DNA from: Paeniglutamicibacter cryotolerans
GTDB lineage: Bacteria; Actinomycetota; Actinomycetes; Actinomycetales; Micrococcaceae
Assembly: GCF_014190875.1 (NCBI RefSeq)
Contig: NZ_JACHVS010000001.1
Coordinates: 1,488,001-1,552,000 of the forward strand
DNA length: 64,000 bases
Reading direction: 5' to 3'
Part shown: in pieces, positions 19,969-28,677 of the stretch
Layout: each line of letters opens with the position of its first letter
Position numbering within the stretch: the stretch's first letter is position 1
Notes under the pieces: model-generated
Seen by the model: the letters and a program-made list of their open reading frames with translations, nothing else
What the model was told of the DNA's origin: nothing
Database searches by the model: none
Made by a program: the position numbers and the translations under genes

Positions 19969-20520
19969 TCAGTGCCCGATGCCGTCGATGACCTCCGCGC
20001 CGGGCAGTTCGCCGAGCAGGTATCCGGGAACCAACAGCTTTGAAGTCCTGAGCCCGGAACCGATGATGACCACATCGATCTCCAATGCCCCGGGATCGAC
20101 CAGCAGGCGCCACCCGGCAGGAAGGCCCAGCGGGGTGATCCCCCCGTATTCCATGCCCGATTCCTCTACGGCCCTGTCCATCGCATGGAAGGAGGCGCTA
20201 CGCACATCCAGGGTTCGTTTGACCAGCCCGTTCACATCGGCCCGCCGGTCAGCCCGAACCAACACGGCGGCGATGCGCTCGACGCCGGCACGCTTGCCCG
20301 AGACGATGACGCAGTTCGCGCCCATGTCGGCCGTCAGATCGTATTCGGCCATCATCGCGGCGGTGTCGGCCACGTCAGGATCGATGGCGACAACGGCGAC
20401 TTCTCCGCCATGCTCCCAGCCACGCAGCGCGGCAAGCGTTGGCGCGGCCAGGAGTTCAGGGTGTTGCAGGGCAGGTAGTGAGGTCAAAGGCGCGATGGCA
20501 GGTAGGCTCATGCACCCCAT
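19969..20520 (-). CDS. YbaK/EbsC-family aminoacyl-tRNA deacylase-like protein
   Basis: A 183-residue YbaK-fold protein. Members hydrolyse mischarged tRNA such as Cys-tRNAPro or Ala-tRNAPro. The family core is visible in GANCVIVSGKRAG (lysine in the substrate pocket), RADVNGLVKRTLD and EYGGITPLGLP, where the G-G-(I/V)-(S/T)-P turn forms the active site. ATG 20520 or ATG 20511 may be the start; both lack a strong ribosome binding site. Stand-alone form, without a prolyl-tRNA synthetase next door, fits a trans-editing factor. Confidence 0.85.
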   Translation of the reverse strand: MGCMSLPAIAPLTSLPALQHPELLAAPTLAALRGWEHGGEVAVVAIDPDVADTAAMMAEYDLTADMGANCVIVSGKRAGVERIAAVLVRADRRADVNGLVKRTLDVRSASFHAMDRAVEESGMEYGGITPLGLPAGWRLLVDPGALEIDVVIIGSGLRTSKLLVPGYLLGELPGAEVIDGIGH

Positions 20521-20568
20521 GATGCACCACGGGGAAGGCTTTGGTTCAGCGTAGTTCCCGCAGAACGG

Positions 20569-21684
20569 TTACCACGCGGCACGCCAGTACTGGGCCGCCC
20601 GCGGCAGTTCGTCGCGATGGACGCCGAGCGCCGCGGCCGCGACGACGGGCCAGTTCGGTTGGATGAGTTCAGCGCGCCCGATGCTGACTCCATCGGCCTG
20701 ATGCGTGACGAGGATCTGTTCGGCCTGGGCCGGTTCGGTGATCGCGCCCACCGCCGTCACGAACGATCCCGTCCCCTCCAGCGCGGTGCGCACGGCGGTG
20801 GCCAGCGGGACCTGGAATCCCGGTCCCGAGGGGCCGTGGTAGGCGCCGATCCCGGCGCTGGAGAGGTCGAAGGCGCTCACGCCCAAGTCGCGTATCTCGG
20901 TGGCGAAGCGGACGGTGTCCTCGATCCGCCAGCCCCCGTCGACCCAATCATCGCCGGAGAACCTGATGCCCAGCGGCTTGTGCGCGGGCCAGGCCTCGCG
21001 CACCGCGGCCACGACCTCGCGGGCGTAGCGGGTGCGGTTCTCGTAGCTGCCCCCATAGGCGTCATCGCGCTTGTTGGTCAGCGGGGAAAGGAACTGGTGG
21101 ATGAGGTAGCCGTGGGCTGCGTGGATCTGGATGATGTCGAACCCGGCGGCCTCGGCGCGCTTGGCAGCGTCGACCCAGTCCCTGACCGATGCATGGATCT
21201 CGCCCACGCTCATCGCCCGCGGAGTGTCCAGCCCGAAGATCGTGGTTTCCGAGGGTCCGAGCGTTTCCCAGCCGCCATGCTCCGCAGTGATGGAACCGCG
21301 GTGTCCGGAGCTCGCCTGCTCGGGCAGCCAGGCATAGGTGGAGGCCTTGCCCCCGGCATGGGCCAGCTGGATTCCCGCGGCCGCGCCCTGGCTATGCAGG
21401 AAATCGACGATGCCGACCCAGGCGCCCGCCTGCGCGTCGTTCCAGATGCCGGTGTCTTGGTCCGAGATCCGCCCCTCGGGGCTCACTGCCGTGGCCTCGG
21501 TGAAGACCAGTCCGAACCCGCCGCCGGCGCGGGCGCCCAGGTGGGCCAAGTGCCAGGCATGGGGGACTCCGTCCTTGGCGTTGACCGAATACTGGCACAT
21601 GGGGGCCAGCACCGTGCGGTTGCGCAGGTGCAGCCCGGGTCCCTGGGGTGCCCAGAGGGAGACCGGTTCGAAGAGTTTGCTCAT
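20569..21684 (-). CDS. Old-yellow-enzyme (YqjM-class) NADH:flavin oxidoreductase
   Basis: A 371-residue FMN-dependent ene-reductase. MSKLFEPVSL at ATG 21684 fits the family start; 21696 is four codons upstream. Class-III (YqjM) marks are Cys30 and Tyr32 in LAPMCQYSV, which tune FMN and bind substrate. The HAAHGYLIHQFLSPLTNKR stretch and the YGGSYENRTRY segment are further marks, with a C-terminal Arg-Ala-Glu phosphate site (SIGRAELIQ...). It should reduce activated C=C bonds with NAD(P)H; the natural substrate is unknown. Single-gene unit. Confidence 0.92.
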   Translation of the reverse strand: MSKLFEPVSLWAPQGPGLHLRNRTVLAPMCQYSVNAKDGVPHAWHLAHLGARAGGGFGLVFTEATAVSPEGRISDQDTGIWNDAQAGAWVGIVDFLHSQGAAAGIQLAHAGGKASTYAWLPEQASSGHRGSITAEHGGWETLGPSETTIFGLDTPRAMSVGEIHASVRDWVDAAKRAEAAGFDIIQIHAAHGYLIHQFLSPLTNKRDDAYGGSYENRTRYAREVVAAVREAWPAHKPLGIRFSGDDWVDGGWRIEDTVRFATEIRDLGVSAFDLSSAGIGAYHGPSGPGFQVPLATAVRTALEGTGSFVTAVGAITEPAQAEQILVTHQADGVSIGRAELIQPNWPVVAAAALGVHRDELPRAAQYWRAAW

Positions 21685-21833
21685 GCCAGATGCCAACCGC
21701 CCGGTGGCGGCAGCTATTCCCCCAGAGGAGTCTTTCTTGTATGACGGAGTGCTTTCACGTTCCGGGCCGGAACAATTTAGGCTTTAGACCGGGTGGAGAA
21801 CTGCACGACGGCGCCGAAAAGGATTGAACAGCA

Positions 21834-22394
21834 ATGATGCACGAGGAATCGACGATGCCGGCAACCGCCGAACAGCAGCCGCGGCCGATCGTGATGGTCG
21901 GCAATGCGGCGAGCGGGAAATCTGCGGTCGGCCGGGCGACGGCCGGCGAACTGAAATGGCCGTTCGTCGATAGCGACCAGGTGATCGTGGCCCGGTACGG
22001 GGGAATCACCGACATTTTCGCCACCGGGGGAGAAGCGCAGTTCCGCCGCTACGAGGCCGAGGTGATCCGCGAGATCATCGCCGAGCGAGTCGGGCCCTAC
22101 GTGCTCTCAGTCGGTGGTGGCGCCACCATGGATCCGGGGACCCGCGAACTGCTCGCGGGCCTGACGGTCATCTGGCTCGACGTCGACCTGGCCACCGTCC
22201 TGCCCCGGCTCACGGGCCGCACCGACCGCCCGATCATGAATGGCAATGTCGCCGAAACCTGGACGGCCCGCGATCAGGAGCGCCGCCCGGTCTTCGAGCA
22301 GCTGGCGGATATCCGCATCGATGCCCGAGGTGCGACTGCGGCCCGGGCCGTAGCCCGCGAGATAGCCCGCAGGATTCCGACCCGGACCGCCTGA
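21834..22394 (+). CDS. Shikimate-kinase-like protein
   Basis: A 186-residue P-loop kinase with the shikimate kinase pattern: Walker A GNAASGKSA (near residue 23), FVDSDQVI with the substrate Asp, the FRRYE arginine region, VLSVGGGAT (Walker B/glycine loop) and the lid RTDRPIM with two arginines. It lies outside any aroB/aroC/aroQ cluster, so it may be a second copy or a kinase with another substrate (gluconokinase-like alternatives lack the GGG loop). AAGGA precedes the ATG by about 9 bases. Confidence 0.75.
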   Translation: MMHEESTMPATAEQQPRPIVMVGNAASGKSAVGRATAGELKWPFVDSDQVIVARYGGITDIFATGGEAQFRRYEAEVIREIIAERVGPYVLSVGGGATMDPGTRELLAGLTVIWLDVDLATVLPRLTGRTDRPIMNGNVAETWTARDQERRPVFEQLADIRIDARGATAARAVAREIARRIPTRTA

Positions 22395-22399
22395 TGCCC

Positions 22400-22740
22400 C
22401 GACCTGCCCGGCGGCCTCCGGGGCTGCCTGCTGGGTCTGGCCCAAAGTGGCCAGCAGCTCGGCCAGCTGGGCCGGGGTGAACGGCACGTCCGGGAAGTCC
22501 GGCAGGCAGCCGATCGGGAAGGAGGCCATCATCGCGCCCAGTGGGTTCTCCGACTCGGAGTCGGTACCCTCCGGTGCCGCGGTCGCCTTCATTGCCGGCG
22601 GCAACCCGGGCTGGAACCCCTATGCCCGGGGCAACACCGCCCCCATGGTTTATGGCTACCCTCGCTCCGCCCCCGATGCAGGACGGATACGCGAGCGTGG
22701 CAGCGCTGCGGCCCGCCGCCTTGGCCGCGAAGTAGGTCCG
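22400..22740 (-). pseudogene. Remnant of an unrecognised gene
   Basis: On the minus strand, 22604 to about 22400 has strongly coding codon use (nearly all third positions G/C). It reads PPAMKATAAPEGTDSESENP and later DFPDVPFTPAQLAELLATLG. The same frame meets TAG just upstream, near 22629, while coding-like sequence (AAKAAGRSAATLAYPSC) continues upstream in another frame. Downstream the frame runs antisense into the shikimate-kinase gene without a sensible end. It looks like the tail of a decayed gene. The family is not recognised. Confidence 0.35.
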
Positions 22741-22744
22741 GTGT

Positions 22745-23437
22745 CTACTCTGCGTGGCCGGTATGGCCATGCAGGCGTTCGCTGATCCGGAGCAGGGTTC
22801 CGTCGGGATCGGGCACCAGCACGGTGCGCCCGTGGGCCTCGTCGACCAGCGTGGCGTCAATCCCGCGCGAATGAAGGATGTCCAGCAGCTTCTGTGCCGC
22901 CCCGGCATATTCGAAGGACAAGGCAGCACCCGGTTCGCTGCCGGCATGGGCCGCGACCAGCCCTCCGTTCTTGGCACGGAACTGCTCCCACGTGCCGGCG
23001 TCCGAGGTGGTGTCGGGGCGGGCGCCGATATTGCGCAGGGTTGCCGAGGCCCCCGACACATCCGGCGTGTTCCAGAGCGCCAGCACGATCAGGCCCGGTT
23101 CAGTGCCTGCCGAGGGATCTCCCGGTGTTACCGGCTCGGCGAGGAACGAGAGCCCGTCGGGGCCCGTAATCCGCCCGGCACGGGAACTGCCGTCCCCGGT
23201 GATCGTCACCGGGGTTCCATCGGAGCGGGTCCAGTCGGCGAACTTGTCCAGGTCGCGGATTTCGAAGCCCAGCTCGGTCCAGGGCATTCCGGAGTCCAGG
23301 AGCCGGATCTTGCCGCCGGCCGCGGCGAATTCGCCATGGCCCCCGCTGGCCGGGAGTTCGATCAGGCCCAAAGTCGTCAGTAGCCGGGCCCATTCTTCGA
23401 CATGGGGCGTGTGGTGGATCGGGCGGACGCGCAGCAT
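22745..23437 (-). CDS. VOC (glyoxalase-fold) protein paired with an RHH regulator
   Basis: A 230-residue protein with two VOC-like halves (residues 1-110 and 115-225). Each ends in the typical turn GPDGLSFLAEP or DPDGTLLRISE. The metal ligands expected of glyoxalases are not obvious, so enzymatic activity is uncertain; many such proteins bind drugs or small ligands. Its ATG overlaps the RHH stop codon by one base (TAATG), so translation is coupled. The tight pairing and shared promoter resemble antitoxin-effector layouts but no toxin activity is known. Confidence 0.7.
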   Translation of the reverse strand: MLRVRPIHHTPHVEEWARLLTTLGLIELPASGGHGEFAAAGGKIRLLDSGMPWTELGFEIRDLDKFADWTRSDGTPVTITGDGSSRAGRITGPDGLSFLAEPVTPGDPSAGTEPGLIVLALWNTPDVSGASATLRNIGARPDTTSDAGTWEQFRAKNGGLVAAHAGSEPGAALSFEYAGAAQKLLDILHSRGIDATLVDEAHGRTVLVPDPDGTLLRISERLHGHTGHAE

Positions 23438-23595
23438 TACTTCTCCTCCAGCTGGTTCTGCAATGCGGATTCCACGAAGGCGGACAGGCTGGAACCCTCG
23501 TCGATGGCCGCGTGTTTGATCCGGCGTACCAGGTCGGCGGGCAGATAGATGTTGAATTGGACCTTCGCCCGTGGATCGTCCGGTTCCTTCATCAT
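23437..23595 (-). CDS. Small ribbon-helix-helix (CopG-type) DNA-binding protein
   Basis: A 52-residue protein. VQFNIYLPADLVRRIKHAAIDEG then SLSAFVESALQNQLEEK is a complete ribbon-helix-helix fold: one beta strand for operator contact and two amphipathic helices, as in CopG/MetJ-type repressors and antitoxins. ATG 23595 (or the next codon, ATG 23592) is used; the frame extends to 24117 but upstream sequence is non-coding. An inverted repeat two bases upstream of the start is its likely operator. First gene of the operon with the VOC protein. Confidence 0.8.
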   Translation of the reverse strand: MMKEPDDPRAKVQFNIYLPADLVRRIKHAAIDEGSSLSAFVESALQNQLEEK

Positions 23596-23596
23596 G

Positions 23597-23610
23597 GCTA
23601 GAATGCTAGC
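23597..23610. promoter_or_regulatory. Autoregulatory operator candidate of the RHH gene
   Basis: GCTAGAATGCTAGC is an inverted repeat (GCTAG-N4-CTAGC) ending one base before the RHH start codon. RHH regulators usually bind short inverted repeats in their own promoter, so autorepression is likely. Confidence 0.6.
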
Positions 23611-23715
23611 AAGTTTGCCTTCGTGGCGGAAAAGGGAACGGGTTTTGCCCGGGGATTGGCCGCGGGGCGGGAAGCCCGGTTCAAGGGGAACCAGGGCCCC
23701 CCGCAGCAAGGACAT

Positions 23716-24193
23716 CCAAGAGCGAACAGTCCGAGGTACTGCTTCCCGATGCGGCGGCATGGCGCGACTGGCTCGTCGAAAACCATGATTCATCCCCCGG
23801 GCATCCGGCTGGTGCTGCATAAGAAGGGCAGGAACGTCATGAGGCTGACCGCCGCCCAGGCGTGGGACGAGGCACGGTGTTTCGGCTGGATCGACGGCCA
23901 GCGCGGAGCCCGCGACGGGGAAGCCTTCAAGCGCCGCTACACCCCGCGCGGTGCCAAGAGCGCCTGGTCGGTGCGCAACGTCGAATACTTCGCCCGGCTG
24001 GCCGAGTCCGGACTCATGACACCTGCCGGGGATTCCGCCATCGCCGAGGCACAGGCCGACGGGCGTTGGGAAGCCGCATGCCATTGAGCTGCCAAGGCTG
24101 AACTTCCGGCCGCACAACGTGAAGCGCGAGGAAACTCGAACCCGGAAGATCGCCGAATACCTCGACGCGCCGCACCACGGACGTGGCAGCTAA
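23716..24193 (+). pseudogene. Decayed YdeI/OmpD-associated-family gene
   Basis: Family-like sequence is spread over different frames. EVLLPDAAAWRDWLVENHDS is read from about 23733. After a frame change near 23800 comes LVLHKKGRNVMRLTAAQAWD and CFGWIDGQ, up to DGRWEAACH with a stop at 24087. Then NVKREETRTRKIAEYLDAP, the usual C-terminal motif, appears in another frame up to the TAA near 24193. Intact homologues have roughly 60-70 more residues between the last two parts, so there is also a deletion. No start codon is convincing. Confidence 0.75.
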
Positions 24194-24202
24194 ACCCGGC
24201 GG

Positions 24203-24946
24203 CTAGCCGTTTCCATAGCGCCGTACGAAGTTCGCCAGCACCAGGCCCGGGGCGTCCACCTCGGCGGCCAGCGCGCGCTCCCGCAATTCAAGGGCCCGCT
24301 CCGGCGGGAAGTAGCCGGCGTCCTTGTAGGTCATGATGCGGCCCGCCAGCCCCGCGGGATCCAGCTCAGGATGGAACTGCGTGGCGTAGAGGTTCTCCTT
24401 GATCCGGAACATCTGCACCGGGCATGGGGCCGATGAGGCAAGCAGCACGGCATGCGCGGGTAGCGTGCGCACTGCTTCCTTATGTCCTACGAAGGCATCG
24501 AAGGAGTCGGGAAGCCCCCGCAGCATCGGGTCCGCGCGACCGGCATCCGTCACCACGATGCGGGACGTGCCCACGGGTTCGCCGAAGTTCCGATCGATCA
24601 CGGCGCCCTGGTGGCTGCCCAGCGTTCCCACGCCGTAGCAGGCTCCGAAGAAGGGAAAATCGAGCTCTACCAGTACGTCGAGCAGCCGGTGCAGGTCGGC
24701 CTCGCAGCGCACCTGCACTGAGGACTTCCGCTCCGGCGGATCTGAGGCGTTGAACGGGCTGCCACCCAGGATGATGCCCGAGTAGGTGCGGACCCAGTCC
24801 GCGTCGACCGGGCCCAGCGTCTCGGACTCGAGCGGGAACGTGTGCAGGTCGGTGGGGTCCAAGCCGGAGGCCTGCAGCACCCCGCGCACCTCGTCTTCGG
24901 CAGTGAAGGCGTCGGACCGGGTGGAAATCAGCAGGAACGGCTTCAT
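24203..24946 (-). CDS. Class I glutamine amidotransferase-like protein
   Basis: A 247-residue stand-alone GATase1 protein. The nucleophile Cys lies in [11 protein letters not shown] and the His-Glu pair in ATQFHPELD, with the strand before the oxyanion loop reading [13 protein letters not shown] synthase-type domains look similar but this one has no synthetase partner nearby, so it may be a gamma-glutamyl hydrolase/transferase acting on an unknown compound. ATG 24946 ([12 protein letters not shown]) is chosen; the frame continues to 25495 antisense to the SDR gene. Confidence 0.85.
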   Translation of the reverse strand: MKPFLLISTRSDAFTAEDEVRGVLQASGLDPTDLHTFPLESETLGPVDADWVRTYSGIILGGSPFNASDPPERKSSVQVRCEADLHRLLDVLVELDFPFFGACYGVGTLGSHQGAVIDRNFGEPVGTSRIVVTDAGRADPMLRGLPDSFDAFVGHKEAVRTLPAHAVLLASSAPCPVQMFRIKENLYATQFHPELDPAGLAGRIMTYKDAGYFPPERALELRERALAAEVDAPGLVLANFVRRYGNG

Positions 24947-25049
24947 GGCCCGATCGTACGTCATCCGGGCAGGGGTTCTGGTGTGCCGGCGCGCGGGGTG
25001 CCTAGAGTGGGAAGCACCAGAGACCGGCAAAACCCGTGGAGGACACCTG

Positions 25050-25829
25050 ATGCAGTTGAACGATGGCGTAGCACTGATCGCCGGGGGCGCATCCGGGCTG
25101 GGCGCCGAAACAGCCCGGGCATTGCATGCGGACGGGGCATCGGTGGTGATCCTCGACCTGCCCGGCTCCGCCGGAGCCGAGCTGGCGGCCGAGCTGGGTG
25201 AACGTGCCCGCTTTGCCGCGGCAGATGTGGGAAACGAGGGGCAGGTGCGTGCCGCCATTGCCGTGGCCTCCGATCTGGGACCGCTGCGCGTGCTGGTGAA
25301 CTGCGCCGGAGTCGGCACTCCGGGCAAGGTGCTGGGCCGCGGGGGAGTGCTGCCGCTGGCAGACTTCCAGCGTGTGGTGAACATCAACCTGATCGGTACC
25401 TTCAACATGCTCCGGCTCGCCGCCGAGGCCATGGCAGCCACCGAGCCGTGGATGGACCCGGCCACGGGCACCGCCGAGCGCGGCGTCATCATCAATACCG
25501 CTTCGGTTGCCGCCTTCGACGGGCAGATTGGCCAGGCCGCCTATGCCGCATCCAAGGGCGCCGTGGCGGCCATGACGCTGCCGGTGGCCCGCGAACTGGC
25601 CCGCCAGCTGATCCGTTGCGTGGCCATCGCCCCGGGGATCTTCGAGACCCCGATGCTCGCCGGGCTGCCCCAGGCGGCCCAGGATTCACTGGGCGCACAA
25701 GTACCGCACCCGGCACGGTTGGGTAAACCGGCCGAATACGCGGCGCTGGTGCGTCATATTGTTTCGAACCAGATGCTCAACGGGGAAACGATCAGGCTCG
25801 ACGGGGCCATCCGCATGGGACCCAAGTAG
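25050..25829 (+). CDS. Short-chain dehydrogenase, type-2 3-hydroxyacyl-CoA dehydrogenase-like
   Basis: A 259-residue classical SDR. Nucleotide-binding GGASGLG is at residues 12-18, the NCAG motif follows, catalytic Ser is in INTASVAAF and Tyr-Lys in YAASK. The long insert before the Ser strand ([20 protein letters not shown]) and the PGIFETPML loop are typical of HSD10/type-2 3-hydroxyacyl-CoA dehydrogenases. It probably oxidises short 3-hydroxyacyl-CoA with NAD+. GTGGAGGACACC precedes the ATG. Confidence 0.88.
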   Translation: MQLNDGVALIAGGASGLGAETARALHADGASVVILDLPGSAGAELAAELGERARFAAADVGNEGQVRAAIAVASDLGPLRVLVNCAGVGTPGKVLGRGGVLPLADFQRVVNINLIGTFNMLRLAAEAMAATEPWMDPATGTAERGVIINTASVAAFDGQIGQAAYAASKGAVAAMTLPVARELARQLIRCVAIAPGIFETPMLAGLPQAAQDSLGAQVPHPARLGKPAEYAALVRHIVSNQMLNGETIRLDGAIRMGPK

Positions 25830-25834
25830 GCGCT

Positions 25835-26617
25835 CTAGATGGGCTTCTTTTCCCCGGCGGTGACGGGAACGGGAATCAGGTTTCCCGCCAGTGGGGCAGG
25901 GCAGACGGCGAATTCGGAGAAGGCCATCGGGTAGTTCAAGGTGCGGTTGAAGTCCACCCGCACCGCTGCGTCCGGGCCCGGGGCGGGAGCGGGGAACGAG
26001 ACGTGGCGCCATGCGGCCGTATCGGCGCCGTTCGTTGAATCGAAGAAGGCAACGCTCAGGGTTCCATTCCCGTCGTCGCGTGCCGCCAGCGACACGGTCC
26101 GTCCTGCGATGTCCAGCAGAACCTCGCCATCGAACGCGGCCTCGAGCCTGGTGTCGGGCCGGTAGGTGTCGATCGTGGCCACGCGGGGCGCTTCATGGGG
26201 CTGGTAGGTGCCGCTCACGATCCACGCCGGAGAGTAGTCGAAAACCGGGACTCCCGTGAAGGAGGTGCGAAACGGATGTTCCTTCGTGCGGGTGCGGATC
26301 ATGTACCGGCCGCCGCGCATTCCGAGCTCGACCAGGGTGTCGCCGTGGCGCACCCAGTGGATGGATTCGTCCTCGCCCACGCATCGAGTCAGGATACCGT
26401 CGACCGGATCCCCGTCGGTATTGGTGATTCCCTCCTCGGCTCCAACTTCCAGTCTGGCTCCGTCGGCATCGGCACTCCACCGACCGGGAAGCATGTCAAC
26501 GGCCCCTGGCTCGGCCGGCAGCCACTGGTACGAGGTCAGAGTGAGCCAGCCATGCGGAACGGCCAGACCCTCTTCGCGCATGCGCCGCCAGCGGGTGAAG
26601 GCATCGATTTCGTTCAT
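25835..26617 (-). CDS. DUF1684-family protein
   Basis: A 260-residue soluble protein of the DUF1684 family, function unknown. Family marks are the N-terminal WRRMREEGLAVPHGWLTLTS and the C-terminal VDFNRTLNYPMAFSEFAVCP, with the conserved D-F-N-R, Cys-Pro and final AGEK. Convergent with the SDR gene (5-base gap) and divergent from a small gene 30 bases away. Confidence 0.8.
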   Translation of the reverse strand: MNEIDAFTRWRRMREEGLAVPHGWLTLTSYQWLPAEPGAVDMLPGRWSADADGARLEVGAEEGITNTDGDPVDGILTRCVGEDESIHWVRHGDTLVELGMRGGRYMIRTRTKEHPFRTSFTGVPVFDYSPAWIVSGTYQPHEAPRVATIDTYRPDTRLEAAFDGEVLLDIAGRTVSLAARDDGNGTLSVAFFDSTNGADTAAWRHVSFPAPAPGPDAAVRVDFNRTLNYPMAFSEFAVCPAPLAGNLIPVPVTAGEKKPI

Positions 26618-26647
26618 GCTTTCCAGTGTGCCACTACGCTGGAAACC

Positions 26648-26959
26648 ATGCCTTCATTCCGCTCACAATTGAACATCACCGCCCTGCGGCCCGGCCACGC
26701 GCCGGAGGCCGTGATGGCTGCGGCCGTCGCTGCGCTCGCCGAATCCCACCATGTGGAGGGTAACCAGCTGGACATCGTTGCCGGGGTTCCCAGGATTACC
26801 CTGCGCTACACCGTCGAGGAATCGGGCTGGGCACAGGAAAATGCCACGGCATGCGCTTCGGCGGCGTTGATGCGTGCAGCGGTCGAACGGGTTGCCATCA
26901 GCGAACGGCTCGTGGTGCTGCGCAGGATCCGTGGACGCTGGAGCCCGGTGAACCGTTAG
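26648..26959 (+). CDS. Small conserved-looking protein of unknown function
   Basis: A 103-residue protein: SFRSQLNITALRPGHAPEAV, an Ala-rich helix, two beta strands (LDIVAGVPRITLRYTVEES), another helix and a basic tail. Alternating pattern suggests an alpha/beta ferredoxin-like or binding domain. No family is recognised. Its stop overlaps that of the convergent membrane-protein gene. Starts at ATG 26648, shortly after the divergent DUF1684 start. Confidence 0.6.
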   Translation: MPSFRSQLNITALRPGHAPEAVMAAAVAALAESHHVEGNQLDIVAGVPRITLRYTVEESGWAQENATACASAALMRAAVERVAISERLVVLRRIRGRWSPVNR

Positions 26960-28548
26960 AAGATGGTGCTTTGGCCGCGGGCGGCACGGTGTTCGGCATG
27001 GTTGATCTGGTAGCGCCGGTTTTCGGCTGCCACGAGAACCACGAAGGCGCCGAGGCAGGCAGCCAGAGCCACCCAGACCGATGGGAAAGGCCCGAGCAGG
27101 CGCTCCGTTACCACCCAGAACATGCACCAGCCGAAGCCGAGGGCAAGGACCACCCGGCCACGTTCTGTCATGGCCCAGGCGGCGGCCAGGCACACCACTG
27201 CCATTAGGGCCAAGACGGCAAAAAACTGCTGAACCGGGCCGCGTCCGCCGAACAGTCCGGCGATGCTCGCCGGCGTCAGTGCCAGCATCCAACCGAGGAA
27301 CAAGGCCACCGGCGCATCGGTGAAGACCCGTTCCCAGGTACTTCGCGCTGTGAGCAGGTTGAGCTGACGCAGGGCATAGCAAATCGCCGTCGTGGTTCCC
27401 ATGCAGAGGGCCAGCGCCGGCAGCTCGAGCCCGGCGTGGGTGCACCACAGCCAGCCGAAACCCAACAGGAGCGCCGCGGCTGCCGGATAGCCCACGGCCC
27501 GTTGCCGGAGTGCCGAACGCTGGGAGGGGAACCACTGGTAGATCGCAAAGGCGATGAATCCGCTGAAAATGACGGGCCAGATCCATTGGGCCTCCGCGGC
27601 CGGTGCCAGGAGCGAGCGCCCGGGTGAGAACAGATGCCCCTCCGGGAACCCGAAGCCGAGGGCCTCGATCCCGGCCCACCACCAGAAGCCGGCCGGTACG
27701 AGCACCGCGACGAGGCTCACTAGTACCCGCCGCAGCATATCCGCACCGTTGGCCGGTGGATTCGGTGCCGTGGAGGGAAGGTCGTAGGGTGCTACGTAGA
27801 GCGGCGTCCGCGAAGCCTCGATGGCGGCACGGGCGGCTGAAACCTCGGCTTCGAGCCGTTCGGCCGATGTAGGTGGCGGAGGCAGACGGGCTTGGCGGGC
27901 CTCCGCGGCCAGCTGCGCGTCAAGGATGCGTTGATTGCGCAGGAAGGCATCGCTGACTGCCACTGCCTGGAACGCCACGAGCCGCTCCCTTTCAGCCAAG
28001 CGGTGTGCTTCGATGTCGGCTTGCTTGGCCGCGACGGCCAGATGCTCGGCATCCCGCTTCGCTTTCGCTACACGTTGTGCCTCCGCCCTCGCCTTGGCCT
28101 GTGCCTCCTGCTGGTCGGCGATGACCTGTGCGGCCTTGGCCGTGGCCTGGGCCTCGATGAGGTTCAGGCGTTTGGCCTCATGCTCGGCGGCGTTCCGAAT
28201 CGCGCGGACCTTCGCCTGAGCGCGGGTTTCTCGGTAGGTGGTGGCAAGAACGGCAGGGGTGGCCATGACGCGGTCGCCGATGGCTTCCCAGTCCGGTTCG
28301 GGGATCCCGTCAAACCAGTTGCTGAGCGAAAAGCCGCCTTCCGGCGCTTCCGGAGCCGCCCCGGGTGCGGGGCGTTGTGGTGTCGGGGGGATGGCCGGTG
28401 CGTCCCGGGGGTTGAGCGGAATGTGTGAGCCAGAGGTTTCCCGACGCGGGGCTCCAGGCAGTGGAGATGACTGCGGCGCAGGTGCCGAGGCGCTGAGTCG
28501 GCGACGGGCCGCGGCCGCGGGGGATCGGTCGGTGTCGGAATCAACCAT
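26956..28548 (-). CDS. Membrane protein with N-terminal coiled coil
   Basis: A 530-residue protein not assigned to a family. Residues 1-95 are Pro/Ala/Ser-rich and disordered. About residues 110-245 form a long Ala/Glu/Lys/Gln-rich coiled coil (ATAKAAQVIADQQEAQAKAR). From residue 275 onward about eight membrane helices follow in pairs. The cytoplasmic coiled coil joined to a compact helical bundle suggests a scaffold or envelope protein. It stands alone on the minus strand. Confidence 0.7.
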   Translation of the reverse strand: MVDSDTDRSPAAAARRRLSASAPAPQSSPLPGAPRRETSGSHIPLNPRDAPAIPPTPQRPAPGAAPEAPEGGFSLSNWFDGIPEPDWEAIGDRVMATPAVLATTYRETRAQAKVRAIRNAAEHEAKRLNLIEAQATAKAAQVIADQQEAQAKARAEAQRVAKAKRDAEHLAVAAKQADIEAHRLAERERLVAFQAVAVSDAFLRNQRILDAQLAAEARQARLPPPPTSAERLEAEVSAARAAIEASRTPLYVAPYDLPSTAPNPPANGADMLRRVLVSLVAVLVPAGFWWWAGIEALGFGFPEGHLFSPGRSLLAPAAEAQWIWPVIFSGFIAFAIYQWFPSQRSALRQRAVGYPAAAALLLGFGWLWCTHAGLELPALALCMGTTTAICYALRQLNLLTARSTWERVFTDAPVALFLGWMLALTPASIAGLFGGRGPVQQFFAVLALMAVVCLAAAWAMTERGRVVLALGFGWCMFWVVTERLLGPFPSVWVALAACLGAFVVLVAAENRRYQINHAEHRAARGQSTIF

Positions 28549-28677
28549 CGGTGGTGCACGCCCTTCCGTCGATGAGCCCGGGCCGGTGCGCCGGCATGGG
28601 TGACTCCGACCAGCGTACCTAACGGAGCCCAGAACTCAACGGAAATTTCCACCGGACCGGAAGAACGCTACCGCCGG

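Noticed and set aside
22234-23061. 275-residue minus-strand frame
   Set aside because: Overlaps the VOC gene in another frame and the antisense of the kinase gene; composition is that of a shadow frame.
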